This document shows, in pieces, positions 40,583 through 49,559 of a stretch of DNA of 64,000 nt (its first letter is position 1; each line of letters begins with the position of its first letter). A program made the translations under genes and the position numbers. This stretch comes from Stentor coeruleus. Taxonomy: Eukaryota > Ciliophora > Heterotrichea > Heterotrichida > Stentoridae. The notes under the pieces are model-generated. The model did not search any database, had not been told where the DNA came from, and saw only the letters and a program-made list of their open reading frames with translations. The stretch is from contig MPUH01000042.1 in assembly GCA_001970955.1 (NCBI GenBank), positions 1 through 64,000 on the forward strand, in the 5' to 3' direction.

Positions 40583-41109
40583 ATTTAAAATTATAATCTT
40601 TATTATTGTATATGATATTAGCTGGGGATAATTAGAAGGTTGAAATTTTAGGAAAATTTGGATAAAAATGTTGGAAATGTCCATTTGATTGGGAAACTAG
40701 AAATTGTATGCTGGTTTATTGGAATTATAAAGGGTTTGGGGTTAAAATTTATATCCAGAATCATCTAAGTTTATTTAATAAACTTAATTATTTGTTATGC
40801 ACTATAACGAAACTAATTCTAATGGTTTCAATAGTTTTCTTATATTTTATAAACAAACATATTTCATTTATTCTAGACCACGCTTGTTATTTTTTTTACT
40901 TTTATATCGCATGCTAAAGCTATTCCAAAATCATTTTAATCCTAACTAAACCATAAAACTTATCTAAAATGATCAACCCACAATTAATCTTCCTTTAAAT
41001 CCACATTTCTAACCCAAGCCATAACTCCTAAAACTAATCCTCTAAAAAAAAGTCCAAATTTCCCCCTTTAAAAACCTAAAATCCTGACAAATCAATGTAT
41101 TATTACTAA
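40583..41109. other. Convergent intergenic region
   Basis: Between the 3' ends of the zinc-finger gene (+) and the PAP2-like gene (-). It is G-leaning on the left, C-rich on the right, as expected of two facing 3' flanks. A 69-codon plus-strand frame at 40708 is T-rich and looks random. Confidence 0.5.
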
Positions 41110-42315
41110 TTAGATATTCCCATAATAACTCGTCAATTCTGTTTCATCATCCACATCCGGGCCAATACTCAAAGCTAAATGTACCTTAGCAAATATCAAA
41201 GGCATAATTCCATGAGTGACAAACCCCATAATCAACAAAGGTGCTACAAAATTAACACTAAAAGTCGAAGCATCAGCAGAAAAATCAAACAACGAAAAAA
41301 GGCTAAAAACTCCATAAGAAATCCCACAAGCTATAATACTTCTAATAAACCTCTTATAATAAGGAGTCATCCACCAAAACATAGAAAGCCTTTTAGCTGT
41401 AAACATGCATCCAAAAACAGCTCCTTGCATATAAAAAATCCAAGCTGATATATAAAAAGAATCACTTCCATTAACCTGATAATCATTATCACAATGTTTA
41501 AGTGCATGTTTAATCCAATAAATACTAATCCCTTTAACATTTGTAATAAGGTTATTCGTAGCTATAATTGAACAAAAAAGTGCTAATACCGCAATAAGCA
41601 TATATATAGAGTTTTTCCTATTCTCATTATACCCAAAACAAGTTTTCAAAGCCATATTGCTTATGTATTTGTCTAAAGAAAAAGCTCCAGTAAGGTAAAT
41701 AAACGCAAAACATATAGTCACAACACATTGATGAGGGAAATGTTCTCCTAAATATAAAGCTGCTGTAACATATAAAGAAATAAGTGCTAAACATAAAGAA
41801 TATGCTATAGTAGATTCAATTGGTCCTCGATTTCTAAATAACTCAGCTGCTGTGTAGATAAAAAGAACTGTAACAAGGAGGATTTCTAATGATGGTAATC
41901 CAAAACCTGATGTACATAATTCACCTTTTATTGAAGAACTATACCAAAAAGGTCTTGGCTCCATGTATAATAAAGCTAAGAAACTATGCATGTATAATGA
42001 GATACATACGACAATAATAATTTTCATTGCTTTACGTGCATCATAGAAATGATAGAGAGCTGGGAAGATTACGATAAGGAAGACATGATTACCAAAGTAG
42101 TCTAGGATTTTAAAGAAATTTATCCCTGAATCAGTTCGGTCGTCTTGGATTCTGATGAGAGCATGCTTTTCTAGGTTGTTGAGAGAATTACTTGTTAGAT
42201 ATTCTAAAGGGATGAAGAAGATAAGAAGGATACCGGCTATGACTTTGATTACTTGGAAAGTTAACACTTTGCGGTCTTCGATTTTGGAGTCTTGAACTAG
42301 AGATGGGTTCAACAT
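41110..42315 (-). CDS. PAP2/glucose-6-phosphatase-like multi-pass membrane protein, catalytic residues partly lost
   Basis: A 401-residue protein with about nine hydrophobic segments. The order of PAP2 motifs is visible: ALLYMEPRPFWYSS (motif 1, K-x6-RP in active enzymes), LPSLEILL (motif 2, PSGH) and LYLGEHFPHQCVV (motif 3, cf. AAHFPHQVV of glucose-6-phosphatase). The motif 3 His is kept, but the motif 1 Lys, the PSGH His (Glu here) and the motif 3 Arg (Ala here) are not. It is therefore probably a pseudophosphatase or has another activity. G6Pase-like proteins sit in the ER membrane; that location is inferred. It is divergent from the gene at 42795. Confidence 0.65.
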   Translation of the reverse strand: MLNPSLVQDSKIEDRKVLTFQVIKVIAGILLIFFIPLEYLTSNSLNNLEKHALIRIQDDRTDSGINFFKILDYFGNHVFLIVIFPALYHFYDARKAMKIIIVVCISLYMHSFLALLYMEPRPFWYSSSIKGELCTSGFGLPSLEILLVTVLFIYTAAELFRNRGPIESTIAYSLCLALISLYVTAALYLGEHFPHQCVVTICFAFIYLTGAFSLDKYISNMALKTCFGYNENRKNSIYMLIAVLALFCSIIATNNLITNVKGISIYWIKHALKHCDNDYQVNGSDSFYISAWIFYMQGAVFGCMFTAKRLSMFWWMTPYYKRFIRSIIACGISYGVFSLFSLFDFSADASTFSVNFVAPLLIMGFVTHGIMPLIFAKVHLALSIGPDVDDETELTSYYGNI

Positions 42316-42794
42316 TTTTATATTTTTTAGGAGTTGATAAAGTTGTTTGAAGATTAGTTTTTGTGGGAAATAAAGAAAATATTGGAAAGTGCTTTGGAAG
42401 GCGAGGTAGGAGAAAATATAAAGATGTGGATAATAGAAGTTTAGTTTAAAAAAATTATTTTTTTATTATAGGATTTGGATATTTGAAGATAAAATGCATT
42501 AGCTAATAAGATTTTATATAAAATACAAATATTTATTGTAAAAAGAGTTATCATTAAGTATTAGGTGAATCAAAATGGATACAATAAACTATAATATTTT
42601 CAAAAAACCCTAAAATAGCCTCTGAAAAAGCATCTTCCTTTATCTATCATCTCTTATAAACCTAATTTTCCTCTAACCAAGTCAAATAANTTCCTTTATC
42701 TATCATCTCTTATAAACCTAATTTTCCTCTAACCAAGTCAAATAATTATACAAGCCCAACCGCATCTCTTCAAAAAATAAAATCTAGCTAAATA
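42316..42794. promoter_or_regulatory. Divergent promoter region with an N join
   Basis: G-rich plus-strand sequence next to the PAP2-like gene and C-rich, G-free sequence next to the gene at 42795. It includes the duplicated overlap at 42635-42745, so the true 5' flank is shorter by about 56 nt. Confidence 0.5.
42635..42745. repeat. Assembly join: duplicated 55 nt around one N (42690)
   Basis: 42635-42689 and 42691-42745 are identical and separated by a single N. This is an unmerged contig overlap in the 5' flank of the next gene. Confidence 0.9.
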
Positions 42795-43565
42795 ATGGAT
42801 CTTTATACAAGAAAATACTCTGATCATCTTAACACCCAAACTTCTCTTAATAAAAAGCCCAGTTTATATCAAAGACCAACTTCAATAACCCCTGAGCCTC
42901 AAAGTTTCCTAAAAAACTTCTTCCCAAAATCCAAAAAACTAATAACCGCAACTGAAGAAATCCTCTATAAAGAACACACAAATTTCTATATAAAAGCTAA
43001 AAGTTCTCGTTCCTCCTCACCAATATCCCCAAATTCTCCAATTCCTAATCAATCCTCATCACCAATAAACACTTCTCCAGAAAAACTTAATAAAAGCCGT
43101 AAGATAGCCCCATCATTAACCCCAATACCAGGAAAATATACATTACCTACTATAAATACTGTAAAAGAAAAAAATTATTGTGTGACAAAAAGGCCTTTTA
43201 TTGAAAAAACAAATAGGAAATTTTCCAAAATTGACTCGATACTTAAAGCCTGTGGTGAAGAAAGCGAGAAAATGCTTGAGAATTCAAAGAAAATCAAACA
43301 GTTTATAGATAAAGAACAAGTTTTGGCTGTAAAATATACTCAAGAAATGGAATGGAATACGAATAAACTTACAGAGATTAATGGGTATAAAAACGATCTT
43401 ATGAAAAGATTGTTTGAAGAGTATAAAAACATAAATACCAGGTATGAAAATGAAAAAAACCTTATTTCGAAAAATTATAATACAAAAAATTTACAGTATT
43501 ATAAAGAGAAAGCTAAAGGGATAAAAAAGCTTTTGATAAACTATAAACTTAAAGTTTTACCTTAG
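42795..43565 (+). CDS. Hypothetical protein: disordered N-terminus, coiled-coil C-terminus
   Basis: A 256-residue protein without recognised family. Residues 1-140 are rich in Ser, Pro, Lys and Asn (SSRSSSPISPNSPIPNQSSS region at about 75-100) and likely disordered with SP phosphorylation sites. Residues 145-250 form a charged helix with heptad character (KMLENSKKIKQFIDKEQVL and on), probably a coiled coil. Such architecture fits a cytoskeletal linker, but that is inference only. ATG directly after a strong G-free flank; TAG stop. Confidence 0.7.
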   Translation: MDLYTRKYSDHLNTQTSLNKKPSLYQRPTSITPEPQSFLKNFFPKSKKLITATEEILYKEHTNFYIKAKSSRSSSPISPNSPIPNQSSSPINTSPEKLNKSRKIAPSLTPIPGKYTLPTINTVKEKNYCVTKRPFIEKTNRKFSKIDSILKACGEESEKMLENSKKIKQFIDKEQVLAVKYTQEMEWNTNKLTEINGYKNDLMKRLFEEYKNINTRYENEKNLISKNYNTKNLQYYKEKAKGIKKLLINYKLKVLP

Positions 43566-44984
43566 TAAAAATATTTTTAGAACTTGATTATGGGTCTTTG
43601 TGGCTTTGATTTGTACTTTTTAGAAATAAGCCATCAAGATTATTTTGAGTGACGAATGAAGTTTTATACATTTGTGGTTAGTGTGAATCGGGGTGATCGG
43701 CAGATATACAGGATTTTGTTGTGAAACTATATTTGGAACTGTTAAAATGCTAATCTTTTATCTAAGACTATTTTATAAAGTCCAAAGCTTCAAATTAGTC
43801 AGTTGGGTCTATGAGTGGGAGTTTTGTCAGGATATATAGCCATGATTGTCTTAGGTTATTTTTGGCTTTAACCAATTTTAACAATCATTGGAAAATCTTA
43901 CTCTTAATCCTAAGCCTTCTTATAACCCTAATCAACAGGGCCATATAGGTTTCCATTATCATTTCCAAGTCATATTAGGTTACTCATTTAACAGTTGTAG
44001 CTTTTTATTATCTATCTAAAAGCCAAAGTGAAGAATTTTTTCATTGTCTCAAAATAAAAAAATTTCATTTCTGAATACTGTAAAGCACTTAAAATTGTAA
44101 TTCCCTTAGCATTTGTATACAGTCAGCATTATATAGAAATATATGATAATTAGAGAAGTAACTATAATAATAATTGTTTAAAACAGTTGAAATTCGAAGA
44201 GGTTATGATTTAAAAATATTAGTGATATTGTGTATTTTGATAATATCATGAATACTTTTTGGGTTTATAATCTAAAATCATGCAGAAGTCTGTATATAAG
44301 TCTGAAGTTGCTATTCTATTTTTAGTTTTTTTACTTAGGAATTTTAGTTTATGTTATTATTACGAATAAAGTGTTTATTGTTAGGTTTCCTTATTATATG
44401 AGATTTATTTACTATGTTTAAATAAGTTTGCTTCAGGGTTTGTTATTAGTTTTTACTTGCCAAAATCTGTTTTGAATGTTTGGGAATATGGATTAGATAA
44501 GTAAGGTAACTAGTGTAAAATCTGAGATGATTTAATAGGAAATTTTATATAAAGGGTTTTTTAAGATGATATAAACTTTAAGGTGTTTGGGAAAATTAGG
44601 AAAAGATTTTATGATTATCAAAAGGTGAAGAAATACAGAAAATATATTTTATAGGAATTAGATGGTTTAATATTAAATGTTTAATTATATTATAATAGGA
44701 ATTATATAGTTAAAATTTGTGACTTTTAGACAGAATAAGGTTTTACGATTTTTTGGGAGGCTTTGAGAGGCTTTTAGAGTTTTGATGATGAAACGATGTG
44801 TGTTTATGATTGACTAGGGATAGGGAGGGATGGAGAGTTTTAGAAATTTTAGAAGTTTAGGGGAAATTTCAGAAACGGAAAAAATTCATTATGATATTTT
44901 ATAATAAAAGCTAAGATGCTATGAACATTCTAAGCTGAAGATTTTTTTAATATATTTTCTTCATATTAGCCATTAATAATAAAC
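43566..44984. other. Long intergenic region with inverted skew
   Basis: 1.4 kb between two plus-strand genes. Unlike other 5' flanks, the stretch before the CK1 gene (about 44560-44880) is strongly G-rich on the plus strand (44821-44880: 20 G, 2 C). No frame of note on either strand, no tRNA. It could hold a promoter or noncoding transcript for the minus strand. Confidence 0.5.
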
Positions 44985-46196
44985 ATGCAAAAAATTCCTA
45001 ACTACGAAATCCTTGAAGAGCTGGGTTCTGGGGGCTACGGCAAAGTTTTCAAAGGCCGTCACATACATAACAACCAGTTCCATGCAATAAAACTAACAAA
45101 ATCATCTGAAAAATCAAACGCTAAAGAAGCAAGAATCCTCAAAAACCTAAAAGGAAGTCAGTCCGAAAATGGGATCCCTAAATATCACGATCACGGAACA
45201 ACATCCGATCACAACTTCCTAGTAATGGAGCTTCTCGGAAAAAGCTTACAAAAAGAGCAAATACGCCATAATGGAGCATTTTCCTTATCATGTACAATAG
45301 CAATCGGTCAACAAATGCTAGAAAGGATAGAATACATCCATTCAAAGTCTATAATTCATCGTGATATAAAACCCCCACAACTTTTATTATCTGAAGATGG
45401 GACAAAAATATGCCTTGTAGATTTCGGGCTTGGTACAAAATATTTAATAGAAAAAAATCATAAACCATTTAAAATTAAATCAAAGACTAAAGGAAGTGTT
45501 CCTTTTGCATCAATAAATACCCATATGGGATTTAAACAGAGTAGAAGGGATGATTTAGAAAGTATGTTTTATACTTTAGCTTGTTTAAAACTTGGGAAAT
45601 TACCTTGGCAAGAATCATTTCATGGACTTGAAGGAATTGATAAATGGAATGCTTGTTTAACATCAAAAATGATCCATTTAGCTTCATTGTTTAATGGATT
45701 TCCTGTAGAGTTCATGCATATGTTTCAGTATGTGAGACTTTTAGGTTATGACCAAAAACCTGATTATGGGTATTTTAGAAGGAGTTTTGATACTGTGATT
45801 TCTAGGTTAAAAATAAAACCTATGTTAGATTGGTATGAAAGATATAATAGAGTTAGGAAAATTTCATGTGCGGAGACTGTAACTTCGATGAGTTGTTCAA
45901 GAAAAGCAGAAAACACGTCTTATTCTGGGGCTAAAGGAGCAAGACATAACAAGAGATACCGAAGACGTAAATCTATAAGAAAATATTCTGAAGGGGATAT
46001 AAAGCATAGTGATGTCTTAGACACTGAAATCTGCAATTACCCTGAGCTCAAAATTTACGACGATAAAAACCAATTTATAAGATTCCGCTCATGTCTCGGC
46101 CTAGAACTCCGAAACAGCAATATATTTGAAGACTATGACCCAACCAATGAAGGAATCCTTCCATCAATATCCAATCGAAATCTTCTTAAAGGATAA
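44985..46196 (+). CDS. Casein kinase 1-family protein kinase with altered catalytic loop
   Basis: A 403-residue kinase of the CK1 group. It has GSGGYGKV (15-22), HAIKLT (Lys36), the CK1-specific short helix region, HRDIKPPQLLL (125-135), VDFG (145-148), and CK1-type segments KGSVPFASINTH, SRRDDLESMFYTL and LPWQ. In CK1 the loop reads HRDIKPDN; here Asp is Pro131 and the magnesium-binding Asn is Gln132. Asp127 and Lys129 remain. The Asn change may lower or alter metal binding. The C-terminal 110 residues are basic and Ser-rich (RRRKSIRKYSE), similar to autoinhibitory tails of CK1 delta/epsilon. Unusually, its 5' flank is G-rich. Confidence 0.9.
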   Translation: MQKIPNYEILEELGSGGYGKVFKGRHIHNNQFHAIKLTKSSEKSNAKEARILKNLKGSQSENGIPKYHDHGTTSDHNFLVMELLGKSLQKEQIRHNGAFSLSCTIAIGQQMLERIEYIHSKSIIHRDIKPPQLLLSEDGTKICLVDFGLGTKYLIEKNHKPFKIKSKTKGSVPFASINTHMGFKQSRRDDLESMFYTLACLKLGKLPWQESFHGLEGIDKWNACLTSKMIHLASLFNGFPVEFMHMFQYVRLLGYDQKPDYGYFRRSFDTVISRLKIKPMLDWYERYNRVRKISCAETVTSMSCSRKAENTSYSGAKGARHNKRYRRRKSIRKYSEGDIKHSDVLDTEICNYPELKIYDDKNQFIRFRSCLGLELRNSNIFEDYDPTNEGILPSISNRNLLKG

Positions 46197-46859
46197 TTCT
46201 CTTTATCAAGATCTAAATTATATTAACTTACAATGTATTATACCATAAAAATCTATACAAGTTTCATTACTTTAACAAAATTAATGAATTTTAGATTATT
46301 TTACTGATTAAGTTCACAAAAATATGCTTTTATAAATTTAATCAACAGTTTTGTAATCATTCTGATATCTATAGCACAATTATAAAAAATCTAAAAAGTG
46401 CATGACAAAAAATCAATAATCAGCCAAGATTTTAAATAAGATAAAAATTCAGTTCCAGTCTGATTTCTAAATTCCCATCACTTTATAGTAAAAATTAAAA
46501 GATTTATTATAATACAAGTAAAAAAAACATAAATCAAAAACAGCATCTAAAAAAAGTTAAACTCGTATTCCTCATTATTAACAAATACAAGGACAATCAA
46601 CATAATCAAGGCTGATAAACCATAAAAATTCCTAAATAAATCACCTAAAGGCTTTTAAATCTTGAAGAATATATTTATATACAAATTCCTAATAGGCAAA
46701 CTAATCATAATCATAAAATAAAATCTTATAAATGAATTACATGAAATCACTCAAAAGGATATCATAAAACTATTGAAAAATATCAAAGAGACAAAAATAT
46801 TGTAAAAAGTTTTTTTACCATAAAAGCCATGCTTTAAGTTCTAAGATTTTATCTTTACC
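46197..46859. other. Convergent intergenic region
   Basis: 660 nt of A-rich sequence between the 3' ends of the CK1 gene (+) and the canopy-like gene (-). No gene, repeat or RNA recognised. Confidence 0.5.
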
Positions 46860-47330
46860 CTAAATTTCATTTCGAGGATAGTGCGGGTTCTTTGGCACAT
46901 AATCACCTTCTCCAGGTATTTTTTCCCACCATACCTCAAGACAAGCTTTAGTTAGCTCAAAACAAAAGTATGTCTCGACATCCTTATCACTCATATTATT
47001 CCTATTCATCAAAGCATTTTCAAGCTCCTCTGAAAACTGACCTAAAATCGCTTCACAGCCTCTTTTCATTTCTGGAGGTGGGTAGTCGTATTTGGCAAAC
47101 TTCCACATATCACATAAATCATCCATAGCGTCTATGATGTCAGAATGTTTTGTTCTATGTCTAAGTTTTATGAGAAGTTCTCCAATCATTCCTTGGCATG
47201 CATTGCAGTAGAGTTCACCGGATAAGTATCTAGGCTTTTTTTCAGCATGAGTATCTGGATGTATCTCTTTTTTTCCTAAACTCAAGCATATGAGCCCAAA
47301 TATTAGTAACTTCAATATTACGTGTTGCAT
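46860..47330 (-). CDS. Canopy (CNPY)/saposin-like ER protein
   Basis: A 156-residue protein with a signal peptide (residues 1-20, ILKLLIFGLICLSLG). The mature part has six spaced cysteines in the order of the canopy (DUF3456) saposin-like domain: CNACQGMIGELL, DDLCDMW, YDYPPPEMKRGCEAILG, then a helix, FCFELTKAC. The PPPEM-C motif after an aromatic residue is close to vertebrate canopy proteins. Canopy proteins assist folding and transport of membrane proteins in the ER; no KDEL-type signal is seen at the end (YPRNEI). Divergent from PSTK. Confidence 0.75.
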   Translation of the reverse strand: MQHVILKLLIFGLICLSLGKKEIHPDTHAEKKPRYLSGELYCNACQGMIGELLIKLRHRTKHSDIIDAMDDLCDMWKFAKYDYPPPEMKRGCEAILGQFSEELENALMNRNNMSDKDVETYFCFELTKACLEVWWEKIPGEGDYVPKNPHYPRNEI

Positions 47331-47799
47331 AATTATTTATTTTTAGAATTTGTTATAAAAAGGTATATTTCTTGTGAGAAATTTATATTAGGCTGATGTT
47401 AGTATTAGAAAACTTATTTGAAATAGATTAAAAAAGTGATTTTATCGAGTAGTGGGTTTTTATAATAAAAGTTTGATTTGAAATAAAATCTTGTTATCAA
47501 AAATTATTAATTTATATGATGATACTAAAAGGATTAATAAATATATTGAAGTTAATTAAAGATTATCTATTGTTATCAATATGATTATTTTGTTTTTAAA
47601 AAGATAATTTGTATTTATATATACGATAAAAGCATTTCTTTGATTTTAAAATTATTTGGATTTAAACTATAAAGCATTACTTATAATCCTTTTAATTTGA
47701 TCAAATTGAAAATTGTGTATGAATTTCTCATCAAATTTGTTATCTTTTTTACATCCACATCTGATTTTATTCTAAAAAAAAATTCTTAACCTATATATT
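47331..47799. promoter_or_regulatory. Divergent intergenic region
   Basis: About 470 nt between the canopy-like gene (-) and PSTK (+), very AT-rich. It must contain both promoters; no motif can be singled out. Confidence 0.45.
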
Positions 47800-48603
47800 A
47801 TGAAAACTATAATTGTCTTATCTGGATGCCCAGGTTCAGGTAAATCAACCCTCGCCTCAAGCCTAAAAAATTTCCTTCCAAGCGAGGTTATTCAAATAGA
47901 CACATACTTAAATTCCTCATATGATTTTTCTCCTGAACTATATCATCAAAGCCGAAACATTATATTAAAAAACACTGAAGATAGTTTGAAATTATCAAAT
48001 ATTCCTTATATAATAATAGAAGATACAAACCATTTGAAAAGTCTTGTAAAACCATTTAGAAGACTAGCTAAAGAATATGAATGTAAATTTTTACATATAA
48101 TTTTAGATGTAGGATTAGAAACTGCTATAAAAAGAAACCAAAATAGAGAATTTCAAGTCAGAAATGATGTGATTATCAAAATCTATGAAGAAATTAAACA
48201 GGAAAAGTTTTTTAAAGAAACTATAGTTGTTGATAGTCATGATATTATATTTGATAGGGTATTAAAAGAAATTATAGAGAAGGCAAAAGTTATGAATAAA
48301 GTAAGAGAAAAGGTTCAGGAGGTACAGAATATGACACATATTATTGATTGTGAACTACGAAAAAGAATAAATTGTTTGATTAGTTCGTATAAAGGGGATA
48401 AGAAAATTTATTCACAGAGATTGTTGAAGAGGAAAAAAGATGTGCTTGAGAATGTTGTGAGTAAGAGTAAAGAGAANATTTATTCACAGAGATTGTTGAA
48501 GAGGAAAAAAGATGTGCTTGAGAATGTTGTGAGTAAGAGTAAAGAGAATTATGATGATACATTGATGATAGCATTAAATGAATTAGAAAACTGTGAGATT
48601 TAG
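47800..48603 (+). CDS. PSTK: L-seryl-tRNA(Sec) kinase (PSTK-like)
   Basis: An ATP-dependent kinase that phosphorylates Ser-tRNA(Sec) in selenocysteine synthesis. The P-loop GCPGSGKSTLASSL is at residues 9-22. IEDTNHLKSLVKPFRRLAKEY and LHIILDVGLETAIKRNQNRE match the PSTK region 'DDN.y.rsmR.....A....' and 'l.cp.e.c..RN..R'. The C-terminal part is helical and basic, suited to tRNA binding. A single N at 48477 is flanked by a 71-nt duplication, adding 24 false codons in frame; without it the protein is 243 residues. A related Kti12-type kinase is the main alternative. If correct, the genome should use UGA both as stop and as Sec. Confidence 0.7.
   Translation: MKTIIVLSGCPGSGKSTLASSLKNFLPSEVIQIDTYLNSSYDFSPELYHQSRNIILKNTEDSLKLSNIPYIIIEDTNHLKSLVKPFRRLAKEYECKFLHIILDVGLETAIKRNQNREFQVRNDVIIKIYEEIKQEKFFKETIVVDSHDIIFDRVLKEIIEKAKVMNKVREKVQEVQNMTHIIDCELRKRINCLISSYKGDKKIYSQRLLKRKKDVLENVVSKSKEXIYSQRLLKRKKDVLENVVSKSKENYDDTLMIALNELENCEI
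48406..48548. repeat. Assembly join: duplicated 71 nt around one N (48477)
   Basis: 48406-48476 and 48478-48548 are identical, separated by one N, inside the PSTK coding sequence. 71 + 1 is divisible by three, so the frame survives by chance. Confidence 0.93.
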
Positions 48604-49020
48604 GCTTAGTAAGTGATATGCATAAAAAATATATATTGTTGAGAGTTTGCTTATAGATATTATTATTGTATTATTAATCATGGTAACAGTTATAAAAATA
48701 TAATAACTTCTTTTTGCTATCTCATAATTCAGATACTGTCAATAATATACAAATTTAAATTCTAAAGCGGGATAAAATCTAATTAAATACAAACAAACAT
48801 TTAAACCTAAAATACATAAAATCATCTATTATAAATAATAACATCCTTCTCATATATTACAATCACAATACAATATCTATTTCTAACCTCTAACCCAACT
48901 TCTAATTTAAAAAGTAAAGAATTTCCAACACTTTCTACTAAAATCTATAAAATCCAACAAAATTTCAAATCCTATCCAAAACCTACAAAACCTTCACATT
49001 TACTACATAAATTAACACAA
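48604..49020. other. Convergent intergenic region
   Basis: About 420 nt between the 3' ends of PSTK (+) and the gene at 49021-49497 (-). The right part is C-rich on the plus strand, as expected for a minus-strand 3' flank. No gene recognised. Confidence 0.5.
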
Positions 49021-49497
49021 TTAATTTGAGCTATTATTAGCCTGTCTTAAATAATTTGATCTTCCCCTATAAAATCGTGCTGGGGTAACAGGAACCAATA
49101 GTGGTAATCCTCTAGACGTAATTCTATTTCTACTATTCTCAAATACCATAGGTACAGGATTATCATTTTGTACTTCAGACTCATCTTGCTTATAATTATG
49201 GACAATTGGTGTTTGAGCACTTTCAATAGAATCATTATAAAAAGTAGATGAAACATTATGCCTAGTAATAATCATAGTTCTAAATTTTGGTCTACTAATA
49301 TTCTCAGGTGTGTGGACTCTTGGATAAAAATTAGTATCACTTTGAGCTTTAATATTAGTTTCAGGGACAACTTTAGTAGTAATCATCATAGGACTATCCG
49401 TCTGGGCAAACATTTCAATCATCTTTGGCTTTGTTTTCTTATCTTTAAATAATACTCCAAAGCATCCACAGCAAGATTTTTTGTTCTGGTTTTTCAT
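49021..49497 (-). CDS. Hypothetical protein with N-terminal Cys cluster
   Basis: A 158-residue protein from the ATG at 49495-49497; the frame extends upstream only to a TTG. Residues 8-14 (SCCGCFG) form a Cys cluster that could be palmitoylated. The rest is Thr, Asn, Pro and Arg-rich and probably disordered (for example RNRITSRGLPLLVPVTPARF). No domain recognised. It lies only 62 nt downstream of the GBP-like gene on the same strand, the shortest tandem spacing here. The facing gene PSTK ends 417 nt away. Confidence 0.65.
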   Translation of the reverse strand: MKNQNKKSCCGCFGVLFKDKKTKPKMIEMFAQTDSPMMITTKVVPETNIKAQSDTNFYPRVHTPENISRPKFRTMIITRHNVSSTFYNDSIESAQTPIVHNYKQDESEVQNDNPVPMVFENSRNRITSRGLPLLVPVTPARFYRGRSNYLRQANNSSN

Positions 49498-49559
49498 ATT
49501 AATTATACTTTTTTTGGGTTTACTATTCAAATTTAATGAGGCTTAATATTTTATTAAGC

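Noticed and set aside
40708-40917. 69-codon hydrophobic frame
   Set aside because: T-rich, between two convergent 3' ends; looks like chance in AT-rich DNA.
48406-48548. Internal protein repeat in PSTK
   Set aside because: The copies are identical at DNA level and separated by an N, so it is an assembly overlap, not a biological repeat.
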